64,000 nucleotides of DNA from the NCBI GenBank assembly GCA_031213475.1, contig JARUPZ010000026.1, forward strand, positions 8,987,824 to 9,051,823, written 5' to 3'. The DNA comes from Nereocystis luetkeana (lineage: Eukaryota > Sar > Phaeophyceae > Laminariales > Laminariaceae). Positions within the stretch are counted from its first letter, which is position 1; each line of letters starts with the position of its first letter. Shown here one piece after another: positions 46,753 through 59,400 of this stretch. Both the position numbers and the translations under genes were made by a program. The notes beneath the pieces are model-generated. The model saw only the letters and a program-made list of their open reading frames with translations, searched no databases and was not told the origin of the DNA.

Positions 46753-46871
46753 TTATTTATCGATTTTCGATTTCCTTTTGTCCTTTTTCGGATGAAAATT
46801 TAGCGGCCCAGTGCCGAATTCGGCCATGGGCTTCGACGTGCGTGGAAGGTGCTTGGCCGAAACAGCAACGC
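46753..46871 (-). CDS. Small membrane protein gene, exon 2
   Basis: 119 nt: two bases completing Gly, 38 codons and TAA. VAVSAKHLPRTSKPMAEFG, then GPLNFHPKKDKRK. The plus strand over this interval is also open for about 75 codons, so the strand assignment rests on the splice sites and the phase match. Confidence 0.45.
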
Positions 46872-47183
46872 CTGCGGGGGGGCGCGAGTGGCAAGTCAAG
46901 GTCGGGGCCCAGCTGAAAGTTGCGGCGAATCTCAACTTCCGTCAGGGAGGGTCGGCCGGGGTGGGGCGTCTCCTAATCCTGAGACAAAAAACAAACGCAC
47001 CAGGTACCCACTGCTGTAATATATCAACAACTGAAAGATGAAACCATACAGCAGACCAGACCATTCTCCGGTCGGGTCACCCTTTCACTGCCCCTTGCAG
47101 CTCTCACCTACGACGATCGAGAAGCACACGAAGATGTTCTGCGTCTCAGGGGGCTGGATCACCGGCCCAATCCCTCCGCCCAT
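46753..47183 (-). CDS. Small single-pass membrane protein, 64 residues, two exons
   Basis: Exon 1 is 47108-47183, exon 2 is 46753-46871 (stop TAA). The ATG at 47183 sits in GGCACCATGG, a good eukaryotic start context. Exon 1 encodes MGGGIGPVIQPPETQ and the start of a hydrophobic segment; donor GTAG|GTGAGA, phase 1. Exon 2 follows a pyrimidine-rich acceptor (CGCCCCCCCGCAG) in the matching phase. The joined hydrophobic stretch IFVCFSIVVGVAVSAKHL is one membrane helix; the C-terminus is basic (PKKDKRKSKIDK). I do not recognise the family; the size and topology suit a small organelle-membrane subunit (speculation). It is divergent to the coiled-coil gene, with about 100 bp between the two starts. 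Confidence 0.5.
47108..47183 (-). CDS. Small membrane protein gene, exon 1
   Basis: 76 nt: ATG, 25 codons and one extra base. Translation MGGGIGPVIQPPETQ, then NIFVCFSIVV. The donor GTAG|GTGAGAG is close to consensus. Confidence 0.5.
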
Positions 47184-47287
47184 GGTGCCCCTCCGGCAGG
47201 GATGTAATCGATCCTGCCCGCGCTGCTGCGGGCTGCCCAGCAGCCGAGAGTTGAGAGCTCGAGTAGGGAGAAGAAAAAAGGGTTTGT
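47184..47287. promoter_or_regulatory. Probable shared divergent promoter
   Basis: Only 104 bp separate the proposed ATG codons of the minus-strand membrane protein and the plus-strand coiled-coil gene, and it must contain both 5' UTRs. It is GC-rich (CCCGCGCTGCTGCGGGC palindrome near 47217-47233) without a clear TATA box. Bidirectional use is inferred from the arrangement only, and it depends on both start calls being right. Confidence 0.35.
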
Positions 47288-47479
47288 ATGGTGTGGCATA
47301 GGAAATTAGCGTACAGGGGGCGGACCCTGCTAGAAAATGCTCAGGATCACGACCTCGCGCACAAGGAAACTGCTAGTGAGTTGCAAGTGATGGAACGCTC
47401 TGCAGGCGAAAGAAGAGGTATGAGGCCTTCGGGATCGTCGCCCATTGCCTCTCTCAAAGAGATCCTCAACCTGGACAAG
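47288..47479 (+). CDS. Coiled-coil gene, exon 1
   Basis: 64 codons from ATG 47288 (MVWHRKLAYRGRTLLENAQD) to NLDK|GTAAGG, phase 0. The region from HDLAHKETASELQVMERS to SLKEILNLDK looks coding. A CAG at 47344 could also be an acceptor, which would shift the start upstream. Confidence 0.6.
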
Positions 47480-50400
47480 GTAAGGGTGCTTGGTTCGGGT
47501 AAAATTGTCACGGTTGCCCATTTTCTTTCGTCTTGAATTTTTTGAAAATTCTCTGTGTTATTGTGGCAGCAGCTCAAAGCAGTACGATACTTGCCTCGTC
47601 TGCAGCAACTCGTACTGCTGTGTACATGCACCTCTGCTGCTGCCGTTGCTTTCGAACACTGGGTCGTAGATGCATAGCTACTTGTAGCAGCAGCTGCGAC
47701 ATATGCTGGGAACTGTTTGGAGTGTAATGTCCTATTAATATTCTGTGGTTCTCGAAGTTTGAGCAATACGAAAAAAACGCCAGTCTGGCTGTAAATGTAA
47801 GGATCGATTGGTCTTCATATTAATATGTAATTGTTTATTATAATTCCGCCTATAGGTTCTACGTGGCAGTATGATACCCGCAGCAGTGTGTACCTATTAC
47901 GACAGAACCCCCAAAATACTGCCAGGACTCGCAGTCTGCCAGTATTCCGAGCACCTCCAGCGCTTCGTGTTTTCCCCTCCAAAGGTGAGTCAACTCCAGA
48001 TTGCACCACCTGTGATCTGTACGTATTAATAGTAGAGTTGCGCACTGGCACGGTGTTCACTGCCAGTAGGTTGCTATAAACTGGCAACAGCCAGAAGGTT
48101 ACTACTGGCAGCTGATTGAGCCTGCCAGTATATGCTAACAGTGGATTTAAGATTACGTTATACGTCGAAGAAACACACCATATTACATGGTGGAAAAACT
48201 GTAAATATGAGGCTCGCCCTACAACGCAGGACGCGCAGGCAACGAACTCGGTGACGGATATCTGTGGTCAATCTCAATATTTGCTATTCTAGGGCTGACT
48301 CACTCAGGAGATTATACCGTCATCAAAACCAATCAGCATACTGGATTGCAGCAGTATACTGGCCGAGCGAAGCGACTAGCTACTGCCAGTAGATTGCTAC
48401 TGCCAGTACATACTGCTGTACCAGTGCCCAGCCCTAAATATTGCACGCCGGCACAGACCATCCCAACCCCAGCCATAACCGTGGCCCTACAACGTTAACC
48501 GTTTGGGGGGCTCGAAGCAGGCAGGGGTGGTCAAGCGGCTCCGCAGCATGTTTCGGTGGCGTTCTCCCCAAGCCTCCCGGGCGGCCATAATGGCAGCCTC
48601 GACCAATCAGACAGACCTCCGTCACGAAATTCGTTGCCTACCAGTCCTGCATATAGGGCAGATTTCAAAATGAGTTCCAGGAGGAGAGAGGGGGAAATAA
48701 GATCGACTCATCATCGCTACATCTTCAACATGATACGAACCTGGTACCGTTTTGTCTTCCTATTTAGCTACAATATTTTCTGTGTCAATTCCCCCAACCC
48801 CCAGCCACAGCCGGCAAACAGGTGCAGTATCGATTCCAGTACAGTGTACTGATGCGGTCCAGTATACTGACTGCTGACGGAGCCAGTACAATCTCTGTTG
48901 CGAGAGGCTGCTACTCGTGGTGACTAGCCCTACGCAGCCGATGTGAATATTTTTCGCGGAAAATATTGTAGGATGGAATTATCAAAACGTTGTAAATATG
49001 TTCCCAGTATACTTCATTCTCCGAGAGTACTGGGAGCAGTCGTAATATTGCGCACTATCGAACCCTGAAAGGTTGCCAGTATTCGCAGTACCTCCGGTAT
49101 TTCCCCGCCCGACAGTAGTAGGATGCAGCTCAACCTTCATGCGACTCGCCGAACACCTCACGGCGCTTCGCGCTCGGTGCAAGCAATGTCTGCCCGGTCG
49201 GTAAAAATCCGACGTGCTCCGTCCCGGCATCGTTGTAGGGATGCGAGGGTCTGTGGTCATACGACTACGACCACGCATGCTATCGAGTACACTCCCCCTC
49301 GTCGACAGTAGCACTTTCTTTTGACTCCCACCACGGAGGGCATCTGTGCAGAACGTGTAAATACGGGCAGTCTAAGCCTATGAATGGGTCTAGACTACGT
49401 ACGTATGTTCAAAGCTTTCAGCTTTCATTTCTCCCGGCACATGTACCGCCCTCTTTTACTGGTTGTTGCGCTAATATTTGCTCTAGAGTCAAGGAGTCGG
49501 TGGTCACATGGTAAAGGTGTTGGCGTCCCATATATTAACACGAAATTCCGAAGAACCATAAAAAAAAATCCGGTATACTCGTAGCAGTATGCTGTACATA
49601 TCGGATACGTTCTGAGATTCGTTGCCCACGGCGGCAGAACCCTGGTGGGAGGCTTTATTGCATCAGGTAGATGCCGCACAAGAACAATGCCGAGAAAAAG
49701 AAAATATCTCTCCAACGCGCCCATCCCGCGGGTGCGACAGGCGGAGTTGGTTTTCCAAAGGTTGCTGGAGGCGGTGGAGGCGCATTCTTCGGAACTGGCA
49801 ACGGTCAAGAGGGAGGTATCCACCAAGGCCGGCGGCGACGAATTGCGCGGGTGAGCTCCTACGACGGCTATTAACGGCACTTCCTCTTGTGGCAGTACCC
49901 TCCCCCCGTCTCTATGGTGATACGACTACAGCCAAGCATGACATTAGTACACCCCACCCTGTCTCTCCCAAGCTCCCCCCAACCCCAGCCCCCCCCCCCA
50001 ATTACCCTCTTTCCGTCCCTCCTCTTCCTCCCTTTCTCCCCACGGATGCCCCCCACCCGAGCTGAAAGGTCAAAGTGATGAAAAAAGTAAGCACGAAACA
50101 AAGTAAATACAACGTACTGTAGGTGTAAATGCCTATACGTGGAGAAAATCAGCCACCCCCCCCCCTTTCCACACGACGAGGGCTTGAGGCTGGTCCACAT
50201 TTTTTCCTATCCAAACCCTTTCCGCCCTGACCCCGCCCCCCCGCTGCCCAACCCCCACCTTAACTCTTCTATAAACCCAGAATGTGTAGAGAAATAAACG
50301 GTCGTCTCGCCGCACTGGAGCATCGAGTGGCAGCGGCGGAATCAGCCGTAACAATCCCAGAAAGTTATGACGGTGGGAGAGGCGCTAGAAGTGTTCCCGG

Positions 50401-53400
50401 CGGTGTTCCCGGCGGAGACCGAGGGGGGGGGCTCGGGGCCACGATGAGGGGTTTCACGGTCGGGGAAGCAGTGCAGGCGAATGGGCAGGTGCGCTAAGGG
50501 GTGGGGGGGGGGGGGGGGGGGGCTATCGGTATTGTATCGTAGGCTATCGGTGAGGTGCGCACAAAGGTGGGGGCGGAGGTTGACGGGGAGGGTCGGGGAG
50601 GCGTACTCGTTTGTTGCTTGCCTTCATATTTTGACCATTGCCCGCGTATACTTTTCTAGACGGAGCACCGTTTCTACTCGTGATAGAGACACCTCCGACA
50701 GTTGGGTGCTCGTTACGCTGTTTTCACAAATTACTCAGAAAGTTTTTGCTTGTCTCGTCCCCATCTTGTCTAGCCGCCTGTGGCCACCATCTATCTCCTG
50801 CGATAGCGATCGTTTCCTCGCTACTACCTACCCTGGTAGTGGCCTACTGTCCTCTATGCCACATGCGATAATTTCCTCCTCTCCTCTGATACATCCCGTT
50901 TCTCCTTGTGCATGTCGCATTCTCCCACTGTGTGAGTTTTAGTCTCTACGATTGCTTTGCCACAAGGGCACGTGGGGGAGGGGGGGGGGTGTCTACTCGT
51001 ACCTTATCGATAGGTGTATAATACTTGCTTTAGCCGAAAGGTTTGGTAAAGGTTTGGCAAGCGTGCGGACTGGCCGGCATTTATTAGAGTAGAGGCTTGG
51101 CACAGTCGTGTATGCGACTTGGTCCAGCTTTGACAAAATGGCTGATATTGCACTTCCCGCGGTGTGATATGCATCCTCTCTGTCCTGGTGCTTCCTCGCA
51201 TCTTAGTTTTAGGCCATCGCCTCCGCCAGCCCCCCAATCACCCCCCGCCCCGCCCCTTCTAACCCCCCAACCACCCCAACCACCCCTAGCCACCGCCGCC
51301 CCCCCGCCAGCGATTCCCCCCCAATCACCACTACACCCACCACCACCCCTCCCGCCAGCCCACCCTCCCCATCCCTCAACCCCCCTTTCAACCATAATCC
51401 CCCCTTCCCTCCCGAACCACGCCCCCATCCTCCCTCAACCTCCCCCCTTTCCCCACCCCAATCACGCCCCCACATTCTAACGCCGCATACTCTGGGGTTT
51501 CCTGTGGGGTTGTCGGCAGGCGTTACGGGTTGCGATGGCGAGGCTGGAGGAGAAGGCCGGCAAAGTCGAGCTGACGGCAAAGGTAGGAGCTAGAGCATGC
51601 CATATCAGATCCACGAAATTTATCACCTCGGTATCCCAGGGCAGATAGACCCCTGATCTCTCCGAGATTATGTGGATGGTGTACTTTGGATCATGTTGGA
51701 GCCTGGTGGGAGCGGTAGGATCTGCGCAATCTAGCCCGCTTTTCCTTTCTTTGGATTCGGATCTGTTCCGTACAGAATCCTGCGCAACACATCACAACGA
51801 CAGAAATGTCAATGTTCGCATTTCGATCATCTAGATCGTGATCTAGACCCGGTGTGCGAGAGGTACGGCGGTGGGACTGGACGCGCCAGAGGCGTGTCTT
51901 GTTCGTCTTATTCGTACGTTACGGCGGGCGCTCGATGGGAAAAAATCAAAATTCGCGCCGACCGACTGGGACATCGGCCAACGAACCGATCTATACACTG
52001 GCACAACAACCGATTGATATACTATTTTCCAGCGCATCGGAATCCGAACCGAAGACAACTACTGATCGGTGTATCTCTCGACCTATTCGAACCGACCTAC
52101 CGACCGGACTCCCGGCATACGCATCGACCTTACCGACCGACCTGTTCAGTGTGTAGAGTGATTTGTTGAGCGATATATACCGACCAAGCAGCCAACCGAT
52201 TGGTCGTCTTACTGACCGACCTATCGTCATATCGACCGATATTCCGACCGACCCACCAATCGAATTATCGGCATACCGATCAACGTATCAGCGTATCGAT
52301 CGATACACGTCCAACGTATCTGCGTATCGATCGATGTATCGCGCGATGGAGCGATGATAGCAGCCAACCGAAACGTCGGCATACTGGTCAACATGTCAAC
52401 TTATCGGCAGATCGATTGATCTATCGACCGACGTAACGACCGACCAGCCGATCGCATTTTCTGCATATGGATCGACCGATTGACCGGCCCACTTATCGGT
52501 GTACAGACCGATTTTTACAAGAACGCCGAAAGAATTTGTTGCTGCTGTAACCGCAACCCCAACGACAACAACAGCAACAACGAAAGTTTTTTTTTCCCAT
52601 TTTTTTTTCATTTTTTTATTTTTTGTCTGAGAAAGAAGAAACTCATATACCAGATACATCATGTCCTCCCTGCCTATATCATAATAACAATATAACGTAC
52701 CTTTTTTTCTTGGTTGGCTTATTTGTTGTGTGGTCGTACCCGGTACGTTGGCAATTTCCTTCGAAATACCTTGCTCCAGCTGCGATCGATTTTGGTTTTC
52801 TGTGTCTCACAATCTGCGCCCCCACAATTTGTATCCCTCTAGGATAAATAATAAGGAAAGGACAGTGGATGCAGTAATTGATATCGCTCGGTAGAAATAA
52901 CGTTTTAACGTAGGACGGCAACAACAATAATTCAATTTCTGATACCGCATGATGCAGGGGAAGGAGCTCGAAGATAGTCTCCGCGAGCGTGAACGTGCTC
53001 TTCGACAGTGGGGGGTGGGGCGTGACTTTGCGGACAGCCTCGGGAGGGCGCACAGAGGCCTCGCGTCTCAGCTGGTGGCGGTGAAGGGCGTTTTAACCAC
53101 CAAGCTCGACAAAGTGAGGGGGGGGGGGGGGGGGGGCTCACTTGGAATTAGAGTTGAATGTGTGTGTCTGCGCACTGCAGCACTAAAAGGTATACGGTCG
53201 GTCGCTCTATAGACTTATACCTGGATGCCGAAACGGCCAACCCTTTCAGGATTGCAGTCAGTCCCGTTTTGGGGACAAGCTGCTTAAATATTGAGTAGTT
53301 CGTCTCCAAAACGTGACTACCTCTTAGGACCGCAGTCCCGTTTTGAGGACACACTGCTTATAATTTTTGAGTGGTTTGTCCCGAAAAAGTGACTGACTGC

Positions 53401-56400
53401 AGTCTTAACAGGCCTAAAAGGGTTAAGAAGCCATTACCATGTTGACGTGTTTTCACGGTATGGGCGCCGAATATGATAAGAGGGACCAAAGAAGAGAATA
53501 TGATAAGAAGGACCAAAGAAGAGAATATGGTGAGAAGGACCAAACAAGAGAATATTATGAGAAGGACCGAAGAAGAGAATGCACGGAACGTGGCGTCCGG
53601 CGTCACGCGCGCGCGGGTTTTTTACTGCGCGGTTACCGGAATGCCCGTTCTCCTTGAGTAGGTTTTTTTACCAGGAGGCACCTTTTGGTTGTAGGTGTTT
53701 GACCAGAATGCCCAATTTTGGCGTTAGGTTGTGACCAGAAGGCCCATTTTCGTTACATACTTTTGACCATGAGGCTAATTTTCGATACACATGTTTTTTG
53801 CAATAAGTCAAATTCAAGTTTTGACCCCTTTTGGGACTATTTTGAAAAAAAAAACGTTCGAACCGTCCGCAGTCGGAGTTGGACAACATGCAGGCAGCGT
53901 GCGCCAAGGTGTCGACGGTTTCGGAATTTCTGGACGAAGCGTCGGAACGGGTCTCCACTCTGGAGGTTGGGCTGGAGAAGGAGGAACGCGAAAGGCGGGA
54001 ACGAGAGCGGGAGACGGGGGAGGCACTGCGGTGTTTGAGAGCCGATCTCGCGAAGAGGGCCGATGCGTGAGTCGTCGTTGTGTTTCGCTCTTGATCCCCA
54101 TCGCGTCCCTTCCGTCCCTCGGGCCTGGTTCAACCGACCTTGATGATACTTGGTACCTCTCTGGCCGTAAATATAAGGAACGTTTGATGTTTAATTCAGA
54201 TTCCGAACAGAGCTTATAATTCCGACCATATAGTGGTATACATTTCTTTGTTTGGTGGTGGTTGTACATAATTAATAGTTTGAGTATCGGTAGTAGTTGT
54301 TGTTGTTGTTAGTCGAGGAGAGGAGGAAAAGAGACTAATGTCATACGGAGCAGAATAGTGCCCTGGATATTGGTGAGAAAACAGTCGATTTCCTGCATCG
54401 GAGGTAGATGGTGGCCACACACGGCGAAACAGGAAGGGGATAAGATAAGCAAACACTTTTTTAATGTGATACATGGAACACGGTGCGTACTAAACGCCCA
54501 ATTGTTGTAGGTGTTTTTATTAGGGCTTCGAGCGGTGCTCCGCCACGAAAGGGATGCGTAATCAATGGTCAAATCACGAAGGTAAGCAGAAAATGAGTAC
54601 CCCCCCTCCCCACCCCCATGTCATCAATGAATTCGACCCTGTCATCCATATTGGAAAAAAAAAACGCCTCGCAGGCGGTTCTTACTATTAGTATTAGTAG
54701 GATGCAGATCACCCTTCATGCAACTCGTCCAACACGTCACGGCGCTTCGCGCTTGATGCAAGCAATGTCTGTCTGGTCGGTGAAAACCCGACGTGCTCCG
54801 TCCCGGCATTGTCGCGATGCGACGGTCTACGGTCATACTTCGCACGACTACGGCCATGCACGACATGAGTACACCCTCCCCCACGGAAAAATGTACAAGC
54901 AGGGACGGGATGTGTGTTAGAAGAGGAGATGGGGGAAATAGACGGGTGTGACATGGAGGAGTTTCATACACTAGATAGCAGCGAGAAAACGATCGCCATC
55001 CTATTACGGGGGACCATAGTTAGTACCAGGTAAGACCTATGGTACGCATAAAAACCTACCTGGTATATATTTAACCATTTTTACTAACAATATTTGGTCC
55101 TATTAACTATGGTCCCCCGTGATAGGAGATAGATGGTGGCCACAGGCGGCCAAACAGGAAGGGGATAAGACTAGCAAAAAAAATCTATGTAATATATGGA
55201 AACAACGTAATGAGCGCCGAAATGTTGGAGGTGCCTCTATTGAAAGTATGAACAGTGCTCCGCCTCGAAAGGGATGCGTGGTCAATGGTCTAACGACTAA
55301 GGCATGCAACAAATGCGCAAACTCCCACCCGCCCCCGGCCCCCCGCTTTGCTCGCAGGCACGATTCCCGGTTGGTGGCTCAAGACCTGGCAGACCTTCGC
55401 CAAGCCTTTGTTGGAGAGACGAAGTCGGGGATTAAGCAACTACGGGCGCTGAGGCAGGGAGCAGACGAGATGAAGGTGAAGAAGGGCGAAAGCTGGGGGG
55501 GGGGGGCTTACATACTGGTATACCAGGTATAAAATAAGGCGTACCTTTTTATTAATACCCCTGGCAAAGTCACGTTTTCTGAGGTCTTTGTTCTGGGTGT
55601 TTTATGTGTGTTTTGGGCTTGTTTTTGTTTGCTAGTTTGTTCGTTTTTTCCTCTTCCCATTCATTACCTTCGTCCTTCTTTTCTCTCTCCCTTCTATTAA
55701 TAGTCGTAACTCAGACCCGGCACAGTAGACTCTCCTCCCCCCACCCCACTATGGTTGGGTGCCTGGTATCTGTGGATTTTGTATCAAGAAACGGAGGCGT
55801 TTTGTCAGAAGTTGTGCATTGGAACTGAGGGCAAAATGTCAGGAATGCTCAGCATTCACACACATATTTGGAAAGGTAAAACAAGCGAATCTGGAAGAAA
55901 AAAGTTGAGCGAAAACAATATCTGGAAAACCTGTTTTTTTCGGACAACGAGGTCTTCAATAAGAACGCCCCTAACCCCCCTCAATAACCTAATTGCTGGC
56001 CTGCACTTGTTGTGACTAGGGATGTGGCAAACGGCCCAAGTTGGGGCTGCCAAAATAGTTGTTGTGGTTTATTATTCTCTCATCTCGCAATAGAGCCCAT
56101 GGTATGGTGCGGGGGAGCCGCCCTAAACATTTCATACCTCCGTTAGATAGATCATCTACAGATCATCGATTTCTACTTCATGATCTAGATCATTCAGGGA
56201 AGATAGATAATATTTTCTTGCTCTGTGTGATCTGTATGATCTAGTTCACGTTGCCGGGTGGGGGCCGTATAGTCTGCATGCTCTGGCACAGGTTTTATGT
56301 TCTATGCAGATCCCGCACAACCTCTCACAATGGCATTCGAGAAAATATATGATCTACAGTAGACAGATAGATCAAATAGATAGGTCATGATCTGTCTGTC

Positions 56401-59400
56401 CGAGTTGTGGATAATTTCAAAGCTCGTGGCAGTGTAGTACAGCAGTACCAAGTACTTTGGGCATGACGTACTGTGAGGTACTGGGGCGCACCCATTACTT
56501 CGGGCATAGCGTACTCTAAGGTATTATTAATTGGGCGTGCCGAATGATTTGAGCATAGCGTACGTACCGGTATCATACTGGCGACGTATACTGGACATAC
56601 TGGCAGTATATTTTGGTGCAGCAGTACACTGGTATCAACGCATTTGTACTGTTACCCAGGCCGCCACAGTAGTACAGCAGTACCAGTCCTATTTCAGGCA
56701 TGGAGTTTTATGAGCAAATATCAGAAGACAGCACTTTCACCCCCAGACGAAAAGCGTCTAGCAAATGCCTAGACAGAGAGGTCAAGACACAGCAGAAACC
56801 GGGGACACGATCGAACATCCCTGTTTTTGAAACGCCCGACAATATTGAAGGTCATGCTGCACATTGTCGGATGGCAAGGTCATGCTGCACACAGATATTA
56901 GTTTTTTCCTACCAAGGGGGTAGGGGCAAATGTCTGGACAAACGGATTTACCTATTAATGGTTCATACAGCTAGATATAGACATGTCTCCCGACATACTT
57001 ACTGTGAGGTACTGGACCATCCCTGGTACCCAGCAATTCAAGCAAGCATACTCTGAGATACTGCTGGTGGTGTACTGCGGGAGTGGTCTATACTGGTCCT
57101 GACGAATAGGCCTCATACTCGCAGTATGTAATATCGTGGCGCTCTTTGCAACTTTTGGTACCGGGTACGTACAGCAGTGCTCATTGTGGGCACAACACTC
57201 ACGGCAGTACCGACCTTAGTACCGACAGCAGTACAAACCTTGCACCGACAGCAGCACAAACATTAGTACCGACAGCAGCACAAGCCTCTGTTACCGACAG
57301 CTACACAAACATTGATACCGACAGCAGTGCGAACCATAGTACCGACAGCAGTGCAAACCTTATTAGTGCCGAAAACAAACAGTACAAACCTTAGTACCAA
57401 CATCAGTACAAACATTGGTACCGATAGCAGTACAAAAAACCTTAGTACCGACAACAATCCACCTCGTTAATGCCCTGGAAGGCGACAATACGTTGCGGTA
57501 CCTGGTAGTCGTCGGTACGTACTTTACAGCCAGTTTTGGCATTTGTGTGCTTGGTACGTATACCTGGCCCACAAGAGCGGTATGCTGTACTCGTATGTAC
57601 CGGTAGTATCAAACGCCGAAAATGCGAGACACAGGCGCGCGCAAGCAAGAGTATCAACAGGAGGACCAACCGCCGAGATCAAGATCTGTACTCGTACGAT
57701 GTATACCTGGTCTGGTACTGTATACCAAAATACATGTATGTACCGGTACGTGTTTACACGTGTTTATCCAATATTAATATTGTCTACAGCAGCAGCAGTA
57801 GGTCAGTACCCGAGGATTCAACGCCCAAAATACTACACCGTATCAGGCAGCGTGAGCCGTGCCAGTATCAGTATCAGCAGTATGCCCCGGTTTACACGCG
57901 AGACCTGTGTGGCGAAATGTCCGATTGTGTCTGCCAGACTCGAAAAATGCCACATAACGATATACCGCCGAACCTGCTGTATGTATATGGGGAACAGCAC
58001 GCCGTCGCATATCGTTGGCGCTGCATTTCAATGAATGTCATGTGTGAAAAAAACGATGAACTCGTGCTCGTACTCCTGTATAATACTCGTATCAGTATTA
58101 TTTTCTTGTGTGTGTTGCAAGTATCAAATGATGAAATACTGAGCTCCCAGTAGGTGCAGACCAGTGCACTTACTGCAAGTCGTAGTACCTCCAGCATCCA
58201 GTACCAAAATACGTAGTGACGCCGGCAGCAGTATACTGCTGCTGTGAGCATACGTTTGGCATGTTGCCTGCTATTCTATGTACCTATGATACCTGCTACC
58301 TCTGGTATTTACCAGTATGATAACAATTTATTGAAAATACTAGGCTGCCAGTAGGTGCAGACCAGTTCACCAAAACAGTAGTACCTCCAGCGCATACGTA
58401 GTACCTCTAGCATCCAGTACGAGCACGAAGTGCAGAGTGATCTTTCAACTGCAGTATACTGCTGTGAGCGAGCGCTCGCGAATGCTGCTGTGATCACCCG
58501 TCCTGATGTCAACAGATCTTGAAAATTAATAAGATGCGTCTATATAAAACGTGAAATACACAAATAATATTATCAGCCTCTATAGCTCAGCTGGGAGAGC
58601 GTGGCACTGAAGTTGCCAAGGTCACTGGTTCGATCCCGGTTGGAGGCATCTATTTTTTTCTTCTTTTTTTTTCGCACAAAACGGCCTTCCCTGTTTTGAA
58701 AAAAATAGCCAGTCAGCCGTCAGCACGATATCATATCAGAGGTGGAGTGGTGTGTATGCATTTCTCGTGTGTTCTTGTCTTTTATGAATATCCGTACGTA
58801 GTTCGACGAAAATATGATCCCATACTAATTTCAAGTAGTTTTTTTTTCGCTACAAGCCGATCTACTTGGTCTCATCTCAGCTTTGGATAGGTACGCCACT
58901 ATCTACGCTGCACATACTGCTATTAATAGTTTTCCAATTGAACAGCGGCTACGATTTCGGAGAGCTCATCTGAAGAGAAACACCCTTTTGAAGGCGCAGT
59001 CCCCTTTAGGGGACAAACCATCCAAATTTCAAGTAATTTGCCCCCAAAACGGGTCTGCGGCCATAAAAGGTCCGAATCGCTAGGCACGCATTAATGGACG
59101 AAATACTCTTCTGCTGGAAAGAATCTGGAATGACGTGGGGTCCTTTTCGCAGTACGCGTATTGAAGGCTATTGGTAGAGATACGGCTGGGCACTGGCTGA
59201 CTCAGTCAGTAGCGATTATGCTGTTGTCGAAATCAACCAATATTTAGATTTTCAGGGGTATTTTTCATCTACGTTCTCCTCCCGAAGCGCATTTAGTGGG
59301 TTGTCGTACTATAATATGGCGTGGTCCTTGAGCGTACGTAAAATAAAAAACGACAGGCGAATATATTATACTGGCCAGGTCAATCAGTATATTTCTACAT

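Noticed and set aside
49622..49740. Alternative coiled-coil exon frame WWEALLHQVDAAQEQCREKE
   Set aside because: Helix-like, but in a different frame from exon 2, with no donor to separate them; the model without it keeps all phases.
57536..58153. 205-codon open frame on the plus strand
   Set aside because: Built from CAGTATACTG/AGCAGTAC-type low-complexity sequence; no domain, inside an intron.
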